From: Dermatemys mawii | Lineage: Eukaryota > Chordata > Testudines > Dermatemydidae | Length of the DNA stretch: 64,000 bases | Direction of reading: 5' to 3' | NCBI GenBank assembly: GCA_007922305.1 | Contig: ML677341.1 | Coordinates: 68,506,663 to 68,570,662 of the forward strand | Part shown: one piece after another, positions 35,876-48,378 of the stretch | Layout: each line of letters opens with the position of its first letter | Position numbering within the stretch: position 1 is the first letter of the stretch | Notes under the pieces: generated by a model | What the model was told of the DNA's origin: nothing | The model's input: the letters and a program-made list of their open reading frames with translations, nothing else | Databases searched by the model: none | Translations under genes and position numbers: made by a program

Positions 35876-36905
35876 CAGTAATGCCTTGCTTAATGTTGTA
35901 GTTATGTTCTTGAAAAATGCAACTTTAAGTGAAATGATGTTAAGCAAATCCAATTTCCCTATAAGAATTAATGTAAATGTGGGGGGTTAGGTTCCAGGGA
36001 AATTCTTTTTGCCAAAGGACATTATATACATATACAGTATAAGTTATAACCAATTTAAAACAAACAGTTGAATAGTGTACTCTGCAATGATGATTGTGAA
36101 GCTTGGTTGAGGTGGTGGAGTCTCAGCGTGAAAGAGGGTGGCTCATCCGGCTGTTCCTCTTGCTGCTCTTTCCAAAGTGCCTGGGGGTGCTTAACCCCTT
36201 GCTCTTCCGCAGCCACCCTCCTCCCAGGACTGGCGCCAGCTTTTTTGCTGCCCTAGGGGGCGAAACAAAAAGAAAGTTCCTTACCAGTGAGAAGCTGTCA
36301 CTGAATTGCTGCCAACGGCCAAATCAGAGAGGAGCAGTCGCCACCGAAATACCACTGACAGCGGAAGCAGCATTGAGCAAGCTGAAATGAGCAAGCTGCT
36401 GAATTGCCGCCAAGGCCACCAATACTCCACCCCCCAATTCCTGCTGCCCTAGGCGACCTAGCGACTTAGCCGCCCTAGCGACCTAGCACTGGCCTTGACC
36501 GCCTCAACTCCATCTCTTCCCCCAAGGTCCCACCCCCATCCTGCCTCTGCTCTGCCTCTGCTCCACCTCCTTCCCCCAACTGCACTGCATCCTCACTCCT
36601 CCCTCTTCCCGCCCCCCCAGCCTCCTGAATGCTGCAAAAGAGCTGATTGCTGAAGTCAGGGAGGCTGGGGAGGAGTGGTGAGTTGCTAATCCACAGAGCC
36701 ACTGGTGGGCTGAAGGGAGGTGCTGGGCTGGTGGTGGAGGGGAGCTGATAGCGGGGCTGCCAGCCCACCCTTGTTCCAAGCCCCCATGGCCAAACAACGT
36801 TATAAGCAAACATTGCACAACTTTAAATGTGTATGTTCTCTAATAGATCAGCGACGTACCAATGAAACAGCATTAACTGGGATGACATTAATTAAGGAAT
36901 TACTG
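35876..36905. mobile_element. 1.03-kb mariner-type non-autonomous element
   Basis: The left end CAGTAATGCCTTGCTTAAT and the right end, reverse complemented as CAGTAATTCCTTAATTAAT, match at 16 of 19 positions, with TA directly outside both (35874-35875, 36906-36907). This is the Tc1/mariner insertion pattern. There is no transposase ORF. The interior (about 36060-36780) is GC-rich and unlike the AT-rich ends. At 36230-36490 'gctgccctag' and 'cgacctagcgacttagccgc' suggest a second, nested repeat. Overlapping open frames on both strands (36068-36818) are not credible genes. Confidence 0.78.
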
Positions 36906-36907
36906 TA

Positions 36908-39900
36908 TTCAGTTTGAGTCCTTGGTAATTCTGGAAATAAAATTGACAAACAGATGAAGAGTAAAATGACATATTTAAGTAGCATGTTTAGAAAGTTTTA
37001 ACTGACAAATGTGATTTGGAACAGATTGTATTTGCCCAGGTCCATCAACCAAAATAATCAACAAAAACATATTTATTTCTAGGCTTATTCTGCCTGTAGC
37101 AAATTCAATGTCTGTTTCTCTGCAACAATATACAATCTCTTATTCTAGAAGATTTGTAAAAGGAGCTGCTTTCCCTGGTGACAATTGTTAACAAAGAAAA
37201 TCACCTTCTGCTGTTTGCCCGGATGTCTGGGTCTTCCCTGAAGAAATAACTGAAGCAGTGATCTTGCACTGATGTAAATAGCAATGGCCCAGAGCTTCCA
37301 TACTAGCTGTCCTGTTTTTGGTGCAGTTCTGCCCTAGTGTCCATATTTATCACTCCAGTACACTGTTGCAGTTGCACTGTTCTCTGGGTACCTATACACA
37401 TTTCAAAAGGCCTTCTGGGAGGCTAAGGGGTTTGTTGGAAATGGAGTTGAACTCCCATGACTCTGTGAAACGGGTAGTCATTTCCATAGCTATTTCTCAA
37501 AATGGAGGCCAGGATGAACAGTCATAGATCTCTCACTTGTTCTATACAGAGATATTTTTCTGCTCAAGATCCTGTAAATTAATTGCGGATGTCTCAGGCA
37601 TCCCAGAAGAGCTAGTGGAAGATGCACTGACTGCACCTGCAGACAGCCAGAAAGAGATCGGCAGTTGATGAAATTCACAATGTGTTTCTTCTCTGACAGA
37701 GTAATTGGCTTTTGGTGTTACTTCAAGATGAAGTTCACTGCTTTCGGAACAGGATTTCAACCACACACTTGAGATATGCGTTCTTGAGATCTAGGATTTG
37801 CCTGCAGGGCTTGTGAATGAAGGAATAGACTTTTCTTTGTCTCTGGGGGGATCTGGCTAAATCACTGCAGTGCTACAATGAGATCACAACTCACCCTGGA
37901 AAAGAAACTAGTGACTGTCCTGATGAGGCTGGCTAACCCACATAGTTATGGGTCAGTTGGGACCTAGTTTGCTGCAGAGTTGAGAAGTTCATGGTGGGTG
38001 CTACTGTGGCAATACACAGACAGTTACAGGTCATGTGAACAAGATGAGCCAATAACATTGAATGATCTGAATTGATTTGGCTTCCTGAACTCTGTTGGAG
38101 CTACAAGTGGAACCCATGTGCTTATTTTGCATCTGCCCCAATATGCTCTGGAGGATATGAATTAATAGAAGCAGCTATTACGCTCCTGTGAGACGAGCCT
38201 AGTGGCTAGGCAAAGTGCAGGATGAATTTAAATGTTATGGGGTGCTTTTCAATAATGGACTGAGGGCTGCAAACTTCCCGTCCCACAACATCAAAAGTGA
38301 TGAGTTCTCTATCCCCATAAAAACATTTGGTGACTCTGCATAGCCACTGCTCTCTCGGGTCATAAAGCTATTCCCTGTGTGGTACAGAGACCACAATGTT
38401 GATCCAAAAAGTCTATTAATAAAAGTATTTTAACTTATTTTTGTGATGTTCCCACATTACAAACATGTTTGCAATCTTGATGAATATAAAAGTATACCTA
38501 CAAGTAGGCTATAACCAGGATGCTTGGAAATAAAACATTCCCTGTGTATGTTTTTGCTTAGTTATGTTATAAAATGTTCAAGCTCATCAAAGAAATTGCA
38601 GAAAGCTTCTGCTTTCTGGCATCCAGAAACTAGCTAAGTGTCAAGAAGATGACACCTCTCTGGCCATAAAAACTGTTTACCACCCTCCAAAAGTGTTTAT
38701 ACAAACTTCAAATGGCAGCTTTCCTAAGACTATATTTACATTTATGGTGGCATTGTGAAATTCAGACATTCCTAATTGCAAAGCTTTCTATGTAAGTTCC
38801 TAATATCTTTGCTATGCATATGGCAAAATGTTTTATGCAACAACCTGATATCTAAAGACCTAGTTAAATTGATTATGAATATAAAAAGCCATTTAAGTAT
38901 AAAATAGTATATTAATGGGGAAATAATTAATTATTTAATTGCTGTGATCAAGCAACTCTCTTACCCAACTCAGAAAGACAAGAACCATCTCTCCAAAAAT
39001 TATGATGACAAATCAAATATTTAATAGCTATTTAAGCTAAAGACTCCCCCAAAATTCTTTAATTGTAAAAGATGGTTTTGAGAAATAAAAACACAGTTCT
39101 GTTTCCTGTTAAACCCTAAGGAAACTGAAGGAATATCTCAGAAAATGTACCAAACAAAAAGAAAAGAGTTAAACTCTAATTTCAAAAAGTTATTTGGGAT
39201 TTTCCTGCCACAGAAGAGCAAAGTGCTGCATAGTGATTAAGCAGATTGCTTATTCAGCAGCTGCAGATGTCACCAACACCAAGCCCCAAAGGCAGGAACC
39301 AATTAAAAGATGACAGCAACCATGTTGATTCTAAACAAGTCTGAAAGAGGTTTTCCTCTAACTTCATGAAAATAGGAAGAAGAGTATAAAAATTCTCAGG
39401 TGAGCATCAAGCCGCACACTCTTGGCTAGCCTGCTCATCACACAGACTCTCTGCAGGCTGGCTATCGCAGACAGCTATGAAGAAACCAAAGTAAAAATAA
39501 CTTCCCCAAGCAGAAGTGCTGGAGCAATTTGTATAGTGAGGGGGCTGAGAGCCATTGAACCAAATCATAAACCCTGTATATCATAGAAACCACTTCAAGC
39601 CTTGTTGGTGCAGCAGCACCTTCAGCACTCCTAGTCTCAGCACCTGTGTCCCCAGGACCTAGGCGTGGATTGATGAGAGGAAGTTATCTACAAACTGACA
39701 AGCGATTAGATTTTAAAGCTCGTAATGATTTCATTGAGATATAGAAATGCTGATGTAATTTGAGATATTAACAATTTCTCTTGTTAATCATCGAGTGGCT
39801 AGGCTAACCACTAATAAACAGATAATTAGATTTAAGATTCTTAATATTAATTAACTGGCCAGTTTTAAGACAACTCCTTAAATGGCATCTTCCAATTAAC

Positions 39901-40127
39901 TGATTTAAGTATTGTTTCTGATTTCCTAGATTTTAGTTCTGATTGCTTGCCTTGCCCATCTATAAACTGTCTGGTTATTATTAATAACCAAACAGAGCTC
40001 ACCTGCCTTTAAACAAATTTGTTTGCCTATTTATAAACAAACTGCACTCACAGTCATTTGGGGAAATAAGACCTTGGTCTCAACTTACCATGAAAAAAGT
40101 GTTCCCACCAAAACCCAGTGTAAGCAG
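36908..40127. other. Intronic DNA, nothing recognised
   Basis: About 3.2 kb with no repeat I can name and no coding signal. AT-rich self-complementary patches occur near 38920-38940 and 39780-39850. Confidence 0.4.
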
Positions 40128-41397
40128 TGTCAGGATAAGCTCTACCCTGACATCTGGTGGTGAACTGTGGTGAGTTGTGGAAAAGAACTTCAGGGGCTGA
40201 TCTTGTTTTGCGTAGGCACACCCACCCCACCTAGCATGAGCTAACGGTCACTAATGGTCACTTGGTCTGCTGTGGGTTCCCCAGTTTCTCTGTTATTGGG
40301 GCAGGAACAATAAAGTGGTGTTACCCTGATTATGTGAATCAAGGACAGTGGAACTGTACTGGGCCTTTGTTATGATGGAGGAACTCACCATCATCTAGGT
40401 AGCACTCATTAGGCAAAGGGCAGGGGTTCTAAAACCCACTGAACTGAGAGAGGGTGGGGACTGGTATTTGCACCTTGTGTCCTGGGCCTCTTCTGAGGGA
40501 CCTAAATGCACCTCCTTTTCTCTCTCCACTGTAGAATATCAGAGCTAATTTTTGATTCTGTTAGGAGTCTAGTTACAGGTTGCTGAGCTGAATTCACTTT
40601 TGGCCAATGGTGCCCCAGCACTGAGGGTCCCCTACTACATGCTGAAATCATTGAGTGCCATGTTAAGTAGTGGGGGTGGGGCCTGAAGGTATGTTGCTGA
40701 GTGGAGTGGCTGGTGGAGCAGAGCAGTTCATGGATTGGAGCAGCTCACAGGACAGCTGGTGGAGTCAGGTGGAGCGGCTGGTGGAGCACAGTGGCTTGTG
40801 GGACTGCTGGCGGAGCAGAGCAGAGTGGCTTGTGGTGAAGGCTCAGCAAAACCCCACAGAGAGGTGGGACAGTCAGCCTTGGACCACGTAAGGTGTTCCC
40901 TTTACCCACTCATCCCCATTTCCACAGAGGCTGAGGGAGGTAAAACCCTGCAGATGAACTTTGGAACTCTGGGGCTGCAGTGATGAGGAACAGAGACTTT
41001 TGGGTTGCTGGATTTTTGGGTTGTTGGATTTTTGGGACTTTGGGTGACTTTTGGGGTTGTGGAACTCAAGAACCAAAGGGAAAGGATACAGCCCATCTGC
41101 TTGGGAGGGGTGTCTTCTGATTCATGGTTTGTTTTATGAATCCTGTTTGTGTTTTTTCCCCAACATAATGCCACATTGTTTCTCTTTGTTATTAAAAGGC
41201 TTTTGCTACACTCAGACTCTGTGCTTGTGAGAGGGGAAGTAGCACTGCTTAGAGGCACCCAGCAGGGGTGCTATATAGTTGTCCTAGGTCTCTGGATGGG
41301 GGCTCGAGCCAGTTTTGCATTGTGTTATTGGAATGGAATCTCTAGATACTGAACCCGGACCTTGTTGCTGCTGACTCTGATGGGCAGAAGGGTTACA
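40128..41397 (+). mobile_element. Solo LTR, about 1.27 kb
   Basis: Begins TGTCAGGATAAGCTCTACCC and ends GGCAGAAGGGTTACA, the TG...CA frame of an LTR. It carries a late polyadenylation-like ATTAAA near 41191 (tattaaaaggcttttgct). I recognise the sequence as a repeated turtle LTR family. No target duplication is clear: the flanks are agcag and ccagg. Internal open frames (40670-41352) are incidental. No gag/pol/env sequence is attached. Confidence 0.65.
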
Positions 41398-41660
41398 CCA
41401 GGTAATCTCTTCTAAAGGCTCTACACTGAGAGGCAGACAAAGCAGCTTGCAATGGAATTAACCAGTGAATCATTTCTGTTCTGTCATTTGTTCTGTTTTG
41501 TGCAATGTTTTTCTTTTTATTTCTCTAATAAATAAAATAGCCATGATTGTTAATTGTGATGTGATGTCTGCTAAGGTATGATTAAATAATGGGAGTAAGT
41601 AAGAGAGACAAGTAGTATGAGCTGAACTACCATTTCCTGTTTGCCTACCCCTTGTCTAGA

Positions 41661-41961
41661 GAATCTATGGCACCCGTGCTGAAGGCGGCACGTGAGCCGA
41701 TTTACAGTGGCACTCACTCTGCCTAGGTCCTGGTCACTGGTCTGAGGGGCTCTGCATTTTAATTTAATTTTAAATGAAGCTTCCTAAACATTTAAAAAAT
41801 CCTATTTACTTTATATTCAACAATAGTTTAGTCATATATTATAGACTTACAGAAAGAGGCCATCTAAAAATGTTTAAATGTGTTACTGGCATGCAAAACC
41901 TTACATTAGAGTGAATAAATGAAGACTTGGCACACCACTTCTGAAAGGTTGCCAACTCCTG
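41661..41961 (-). mobile_element. hAT-type MITE, about 300 bp
   Basis: Reads, on the minus strand, from 'caggagttggcaacctttca' through 'gaagtggtgtgccaagtctt' to 'cataga'. This is a widespread turtle hAT-type non-autonomous family as I recall it. The flanks TGTCTAGA and TGCTAGAC are near-identical 8-mers, consistent with an 8-bp target duplication carrying a 1-nt change. Non-coding. Confidence 0.68.
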
Positions 41962-42924
41962 TGCTAGACTAAATATTTTTAGTAATTTGGGAGATACAAT
42001 TACTTGTTGTCTAACAATTTAAAATGACCCCTTTCTGTCCCATACTTGAGTCCATAAACAACACTGCATACATAAATAGAGACAACCCCCAGTTCTACTA
42101 AAGCCTCCAACAGATGCATGTTGGTGGCGTAGTGTGTATTTGGAAGGCTTAAAACAAAGTGGAGGTGCATGTTTACCTACAAACACAGTTCAGTCAGAAA
42201 TGCGGGTATCATCATGTTTGCTTGTTATATTCATCATCATAATTTGTTAAACTCCCCCACTTGCTCTTTAACAGACAGTGCAGTAAGGAAGCTGAGAGCT
42301 TTCACAGACACTCAATGCCATCTGTCGCTTATATGAATGGTACCTGCTTTACGCATGTGAACCAAATCAGAGACCCATTGTGCACATATTTTGCTATGGC
42401 AGGGTTGTCTATAGGTCTGGGTGCTTGTGTCATCTAAGGGAGGCAGAATTAAATGTTAGACTTTGGTGCTATTAAATATAATTGTTTCCTTTAGTTGTGG
42501 TGGTGAGTCACCTTATGGATCAAATACACAATTCTTCTTATAATCATTTTTTAAATTAAGTGACTTTGGATGACTGAGGTTATGAAGCACTGAAGTGGTG
42601 CTGTACTGATGGTAAATTTAAATGTGCTTGATAAGTTGAACAGAGAGGAATGCTGCAAATCAATTTTCTTAAGCACACAAACATGCATGACAAATGCAGT
42701 AATGCTGTCAGCTGAACTGAGTGCCCATAAAATCTTGTACCATACCACATTGTCATTTGCATATATGTATATGAAGGACTGGCCCATCTCTTGCGCTGAT
42801 AAAATAAGAAACCCTCCAAATGTTCATCCAACACTGGAAATGAATCAAACGCCTTTGAGGGTTTGAAAAAGTTTAGTTACGTGTATTTATCTTTATTTGC
42901 ATGCAGTGCAGATATAGCGTGTTG
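41962..42924. other. No gene seen
   Basis: AT-rich DNA. Overlapping frames near 42551-42866 on both strands are not supported. Confidence 0.35.
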
Positions 42925-42944
42925 ATCTTAGGATATTAGAGAGA

Positions 42945-43140
42945 CAAGGTGGGTGAGGGAATATCTTTGATTGGACCAACTTCTGTTGGTGAAAGAGAGA
43001 GAGGAGCTTTCAAGCCACACAGAGCTGTTCTTTAGGTCCAGGAAAGTATCTTCTCCAGAAGAATTGCTCTCTGTGGCTTAAAACCTTACCTCTTTCACCA
43101 ACAGAAGTTGGTCCAATAGAAGATATTACCTTGCTCCCTT
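42945..43140. mobile_element. Penelope-like 3' tail in fold-back (inverted) arrangement
   Basis: Two copies of a Penelope-like tail face each other. The left arm (about 42945-43030) holds 'attggaccaacttctgttgg' at 42970-42989. The right arm (about 43061-43140) holds its exact complement, and the pairing extends with few mismatches to ~80 bp per arm. The loop is ~30 bp. The same tail ends the element at 50745 and the fragment at 3225. Confidence 0.7.
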
Positions 43141-44358
43141 TGTCATTGTTTTTCATTTTCAAACACTTCTGTGCTGCTTTGGGAAATGGAAATAGAAATA
43201 CATGGCGTTGCACAAGTGGGCATGTTCTCAGGAGATTTCAAGTCCAAATCTGAAGGCACAAGAGACATTATCCAAAGCAAGAACCAAAGGGACCTCATAA
43301 CCATTAGAGATTCCTCCTGCACTCCTCTATAGTAAAAGTGATGGTTGTGATAATGTCCTTGACTACAGTTAAAAACAGCAGCATTTGAACTCAGTGATGT
43401 GTTTTATATAGTGCCAAGTACAATGGGAACCCAGTACTGTGTTCTTTTAATCCCCAGCTGAGCCTTTCTCTCCTCCCGCCCTTTTTCACCTGACTTCCAG
43501 GACCTCTTGATGGTTCCATGTGCTTTTTCCTAGCTTCTGCCTCTAACTCACAGTGTGTTTGTCAGGCTCACCTGGGGAAACTCTACACCTCCCATGATCC
43601 AATCAGTTTTTCACATCTATTACTGAAACTAACACACAGTTCAACACAGTTCCCATTGTAGTCTACAAATGCTTTATTACACACAACCCCCAGAATTCTG
43701 TACAAGTTCTTCCTCCATGAAATAGGCATTCAGAAGGCAGATCTTTCCAAAAAAAAAAAAAAGAAGAAAAGGAATTTTCCAGGGAAAAATAAAGAGTAAA
43801 CAGTGTGATGACTTATTGAGCAGAACTCTGAACCTCTCACTTACACCATATTTACACTGACATGGCTCCATTAACTTTAATGGAATTACTTCTAATCTAC
43901 ACTTCTATCAGTGAAAGGAGAATCAGGTTCGATGCTATACTCAAGCGGCAAGACTTGACTTCTTGAGTTCCCTTCCAGAGCTAAATTTCTATGATTCTAT
44001 ACTGGTAACCATCAAAGGGTCATTCACCCATAGTTGCTACAATGTCTGAAGTTATTGCATAGTCTAAGCATAGGAGGAAAGGTTTGCATGTGTGATTCTA
44101 ACTAATCCAATTCGTGAGACCAGATTGATGATACAGATCCTTTCCTGGCCAAACACAATGCATCTGCCTAAGGTGCCAGGAGAATCTGTAAGTAAAACTA
44201 GTGTATCACTATTTCTGTATAGCCAGACAGTGGTGTGCTGTTTTGTTTGTGCCAATAACATTTTCCTAGTTAGCTGGTAGATGAAATGCAGTGTTATGAA
44301 TCTCTTCGTTTCAGAGGCTCTGGGGGCCAGATGTTCCCTTCTGTGCCTTTGTTCTGTA
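43141..44358 (+). other. Non-coding; CR1 tail remnant near 43960
   Basis: 'gagttcccttccagagctaa' and 'tttctatgattctatactgg' (43963-44006) are a CR1 3' end without a body. A (A)n run lies near 43749. No gene seen. Confidence 0.45.
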
Positions 44359-44478
44359 GGGTGACCAGACAGCAAATGTGAAAAATCGGGACAGGGGATG
44401 CGGGGTTATAGAAGCCTATATAAGAAAAAGACCCCAAAATCAGTTCTGTCCCTATAAAATCGGGACATCTGGTCACTC
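44359..44478. mobile_element. Mariner-type MITE, copy 4 of 4
   Basis: 120-bp copy with ends GGGTGACCAG and CTGGTCACTC and TA on both sides (44357-44358, 44479-44480). Confidence 0.8.
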
Positions 44479-44582
44479 TAGCAGTGAACAGAAGAACAAA
44501 TGTGCACTAAATGCATGCAAAAAGGACCATTTGGATCAAGTGAAATGTGGAACACAGCTATTGCTAATAATAATTATTTGTG

Positions 44583-44860
44583 CTACAGTAGCACCTTGAG
44601 CGCCCAACCAAGATTAGGGCCCCATTGTACTTGGCACTGTATTCAATACTTAGCATAGGACAATTCCTGTCCCAAAGAATTTGCAGTCTAAAGAGAAAAG
44701 AACACAGGGTGGGAGAGGAAACAGAGGCACAGAAACATTAAGTGACTTACCCTATACACTAAGGTCATACAGCAAGTTGATGGGGAATAGAATACAGATG
44801 TCTTGGCTCCCAGTCCAGTTCCCTTCCACTAGACCACACTGCCTCTCTCTAGGGGAGTAT
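44583..44860 (-). repeat. SINE (MIR/LF-type), antisense
   Basis: 'gattagggccccattgtact' followed by 'gaggaaacagaggcacagaa', 'ttaagtgacttaccc', 'ggtcatacagcaagttgatg' and 'ccactagaccacactgcctc' forms the reversed order of a tRNA-derived SINE: poly-purine body, core, then tRNA-like head. A similar element is common in sauropsids. Confidence 0.65.
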
Positions 44861-46275
44861 TTTCCTGTTAGTGTGTAGCTGGCAGCATCCCCTCTGTGAC
44901 AATAATGTGCATTCTAAGATATTCATTCTTGTGAATACGTGTGATATGCTCCAAATGAAAAGGCCTTAATTTATATACCAGATTACTATGCATGTTAATG
45001 ATGATTATTTCAATGTTACCTCCCTCTCTTGGTGGGGGAAGAAGTGCTTCATTGTTGTAGGGGAGTAAATGGAAGCACAACAACTAGCTATCTATGCTGC
45101 CAGGAGGCTCGGTGGAAAGAATTCAGAAGATCACTAAAACCAGATGGCACATTGAGGTCACATTTCCCATGGATCCTCCAACTTTACAGGGAGTAAAGCA
45201 GGAAGTGCTTTTTTCATACACAGAAGGCTACTGAGTTCTAAACACTTGTTTTCATCGTCTGTGTATTTTTGCACAGAATGCGATTACTTACTCCTTGAAA
45301 ATGTGTCCCTGAAAGTTGAGCTTCTGTTTTTTTATGTATTTATTTTTATTTCTGCAGCATTTTGCATAAAATATATTTGCCAAGTAAGGTGCCTCATTAT
45401 TCCTGGATGTAATTCATTTGAAGCAGCTAATGGGTTTTCGATGTGTGGGTCTTTTTTTAAAGACGGGACAGTACAGTAACCTTTTGGTAAAGATCCATCT
45501 CATTTGTTTGCATTTCTGTCTATCCTGATCTCACTTGGGTTTTCAGGTGAACTGGATGTACATGTCTCTTTTTCCACTTTCAACAACAGCAAAAAAAGAC
45601 AATTTCAAAAAATAGGAAGGAACTGAATATTTCAATTTTTTAAATGGCATATTTAGGTGTTCTCGTGTGTCTGAATTGCAATTTAGAGACACATTACGTT
45701 TTGTAATAAAAACACATTGTCTCCTATATAGCTCATTTATTATTTCTTCTGAGAGACAACCTCCTTGCGTGTTTTCTTTAACCTCCCTTTCCTGTGGCTT
45801 TTAAATGCTTTTGTTTAGCTTTTAGTTCTTGTCTTGCATTAATGAAGATGGGATCGGTAGTTAGGGAGACTAAGTAACATTTCACTTTCATATGTTAGTT
45901 CAACACTTTGAAAATAGATCTTAGACTTTAGCGCTTCATATCCATCTCTGTTTGGCTTTTGAACATGAATGGAAAAGTGGCATTGTAATTTAAGTTGTTC
46001 TGGCAGTAAGCTCTGTAGAGCTCTCATCTCTTTGAAATGTATTTGAAAGTGTGTTGTTTATTGTTTGAAAATCTGAAATGTCATTTTAGCCATGTGAGTT
46101 TTTTAGCATATTTTGTTTCGCACACGTTGTTGTTTTTCCTCTGACACACATTTGTGTATTTTCTGCCTGTTTTCTTTTTGAAACTGCCAGTTCTCATTGT
46201 TGATCTGAATTGCATTTATTGCATTGCATTTATTGAATTTCATTTTTGTATGGTATGTGTAATCATATGGCCCTG
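44861..46275. other. No gene seen
   Basis: AT-rich DNA. A TTGCATTTA-type short repeat lies at 46210-46245, just before the Penelope-like element. Confidence 0.35.
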
Positions 46276-47094
46276 CATCAGCCTAAGTGTTTCAAATGCA
46301 TCCCTGAGAACACCTTCCTTGCCACTGTGGCTGTCACCTCCCTATACACCAACATCCTTCACCATGACAACATCACTGCCTGCCTCAAATACCTACTAGA
46401 TAAAGTATAACACTTGGAAAACCATCTTAAACAAATTGCCAAGCTTATCCATTTCATCCTCATCCACAACAACTTCACATTTAACAATACTTTGGCCAAA
46501 CCATGGGAACAGCCATGAATATTAGGATGCCTCCCCAATTAGCCAGCCTCTGAATAGAATCGTAGAAATATAGAAGTAGAAGGGACCTCAGTCGGTCCAC
46601 TCTCCTGCACTGAGGCAGAACTAAGTATTATCCAGCTCATCCCTGACATTTGTTTGTCTAACCTGTTCTTAAAAACCTCCATTGATGTAGATTTCACAAC
46701 CTCCCTAGGTAAGTTGTCCCAGTGCTTATTCACCCTTACAGTCAGGAAGTTTACCTAAATCTCCCTTGCTGTAATTTAAGCCCATTATTTCTTGGCATGT
46801 CCTCTGTGAATAAGGAGAATAAAGTATCACCGTCCTCTTTATAATAACCTTTTATGTACTTGAAGATTATTATGTGTCCCCTCCCCCACCACTCAGTATT
46901 CTTTTTTTCAGACTAAACAAACCCTTTTTTTTCAGTCTTCCCTCATAGGTCAAGTTCTCTAGACCGTTAATCATATTTGTTGTTCTCCTTTGGACTTTCT
47001 CTGGTTTCTCCACATCTTTCCTGAAATGTGGTATCCAGAGCTGGACTCATATTCCAGCTGAGGCCTTACCAGTGCTGAGGAGAGTGGGAGAATT

Positions 47095-47224
47095 ACTTCT
47101 GATGCCTCAAATAAGACGAGGAGGACTTGTGGCACCTTAGAGACTAACCAGTGCCACAAGTCTTCCTCGTCTTATTTACAGATGCAGACTAACATGGCTG
47201 CTAATCTTAAACTTCTCACGCCTT
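47095..47224. mobile_element. Fold-back Penelope-like tail within CR1
   Basis: Arms at 47110-47135 and 47151-47176 are complementary at 25 of 26 positions around a 15-bp loop, followed by 'gcagactaacatggctgct'. The insertion is bounded by an imperfect ~14-bp direct repeat (acttctgatgcctc at 47095-47108; acttctcacgcctt at 47211-47224) that belongs to CR1. So it entered the CR1 copy with a target duplication. Confidence 0.68.
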
Positions 47225-47250
47225 GCTTACAATGCTCCTACTAATACGTC

Positions 47251-47983
47251 TGGGATAGGGTATCGACCCCACACGTGGATGGGGGGTGGGGTGGTAAAAA
47301 GAGACAATTAACCCTATTGGTTGCCCCTGGAGGAGAGTCAAGGATGGATAAAGCCTAACTGAAATGAAGCCTGAAGCAAGCTGAGCTTGTATAGAGCCAA
47401 GAAGTTGAGACAAGAGGGGACTGCAAGAAGTAGCTCTGCAGTCACTTCCTAGAGAGAAAGAGAGTTTGCTAGCATCAAAGAGGAGTTCTAGGGGAAGACT
47501 AAGTCCTGATATCCTCCTCTGGACTACAGAGTCTCACTAGAAGTTGAGAGGGGAGTAGCATTTGGCAGGTGAGACTCTAAGGCTGATAAACCTAGAGTTG
47601 GGCCAGGAGATGGAGAAGTGGGGTAGAAAGGAGCCTGAGGAAACAGCAACAGGGTCTGGGATTGAGCAGATTGTGGTTGCTGGGTATAGAGTCCCTTGGA
47701 GGCAACTTGTGGGCCCGAGTTCCTCTGCCACCTTTGGGAAAGTGGCTCCTGATCTGGATTTGGATCAGAAGACTGCCTGACATGGTGTAGGACAGCTTGT
47801 CCAGTGTGATTTTAACACCTCACAAAGGGAGGACTAATAGTAACCTGACCAGAGAACCAAATCATGAAGAGGGAACATCCAGAGTCCCAGAGAGAGAAAG
47901 GCCAAGTGTGAGCAACTGATGGCATGGTGTGCCAGACCCTGCCACAAAGAGACCCCGAGCGGTGAGTGTATCCTGGTACAACA
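47251..47983. mobile_element. Probable solo LTR within CR1
   Basis: A 733-bp TG...CA block (TGGGATAGGG...GGTACAACA) sits between CR1 sequences 'ctactaatacgtc' and 'gcccagaatgctgc', which are adjacent in intact CR1. It has no reverse transcriptase. No target duplication was verified, so solo LTR is the best but not the only reading. ORFs inside are incidental. Confidence 0.5.
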
Positions 47984-48378
47984 GCCCAGAATGCTGCTTT
48001 CTCTTTTTGCAATGGTATTACATTGATGTTTTATATTTGTGATCCACTATAACTCCCAGATCCTTTTCTTCCTGACTCCTTCCTAGGCAGTCATTTCCTA
48101 TTTTGTATTTGTGCAACTGATTATTCCTCCCTAAATGCAGAACTTTGCATTTGTCCTTATTGAATTTCATTCTGTTTATTTCAGACCTTTTCTCCAGTTT
48201 CCTGGGCCACTTTGAGGAAACATTTCTGGAAAAATTCATCATGAAACCAATGATATAACTGAGGTACTTTAATGATATTTTCATGATCTGGACAGATGAC
48301 CTGGTCTTCCTCATAGATTTTCAGCACAATAACCACCTCCCATCCGTCAAACACTCTCTAGAAAACTCAGACACCAGC

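Larger units (their letters stand above)
46551..48210 (-). mobile_element. CR1 LINE 3' part inserted in the Penelope-like element
   Basis: Antisense CR1 begins 'aatagaatcgtagaaatata' and covers 46551-47094, 47219-47250 and 47984-48210. Removing two younger insertions rejoins it. The last part includes 'ttgcatttgtccttattgaa' (antisense to the F-x-DD downstream region). It splits the Penelope-like reverse transcriptase between ...PPQLASL and EETFLEKF. Confidence 0.75.

Noticed and set aside
36068..36917. Overlapping frames on both strands
   Set aside because: All lie inside a mariner-type non-autonomous element with a GC-rich core.
40670..41352. Frames of 67-118 codons including WSSQDSWW-type repeats
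   Set aside because: Inside a solo LTR; the repeated SGG/GGAGCAG words explain the frame.
47251..47983. Functional gene in the block between CR1 parts
   Set aside because: The flanks rejoin as continuous CR1, so the block is an insertion; opposing short frames lack features.
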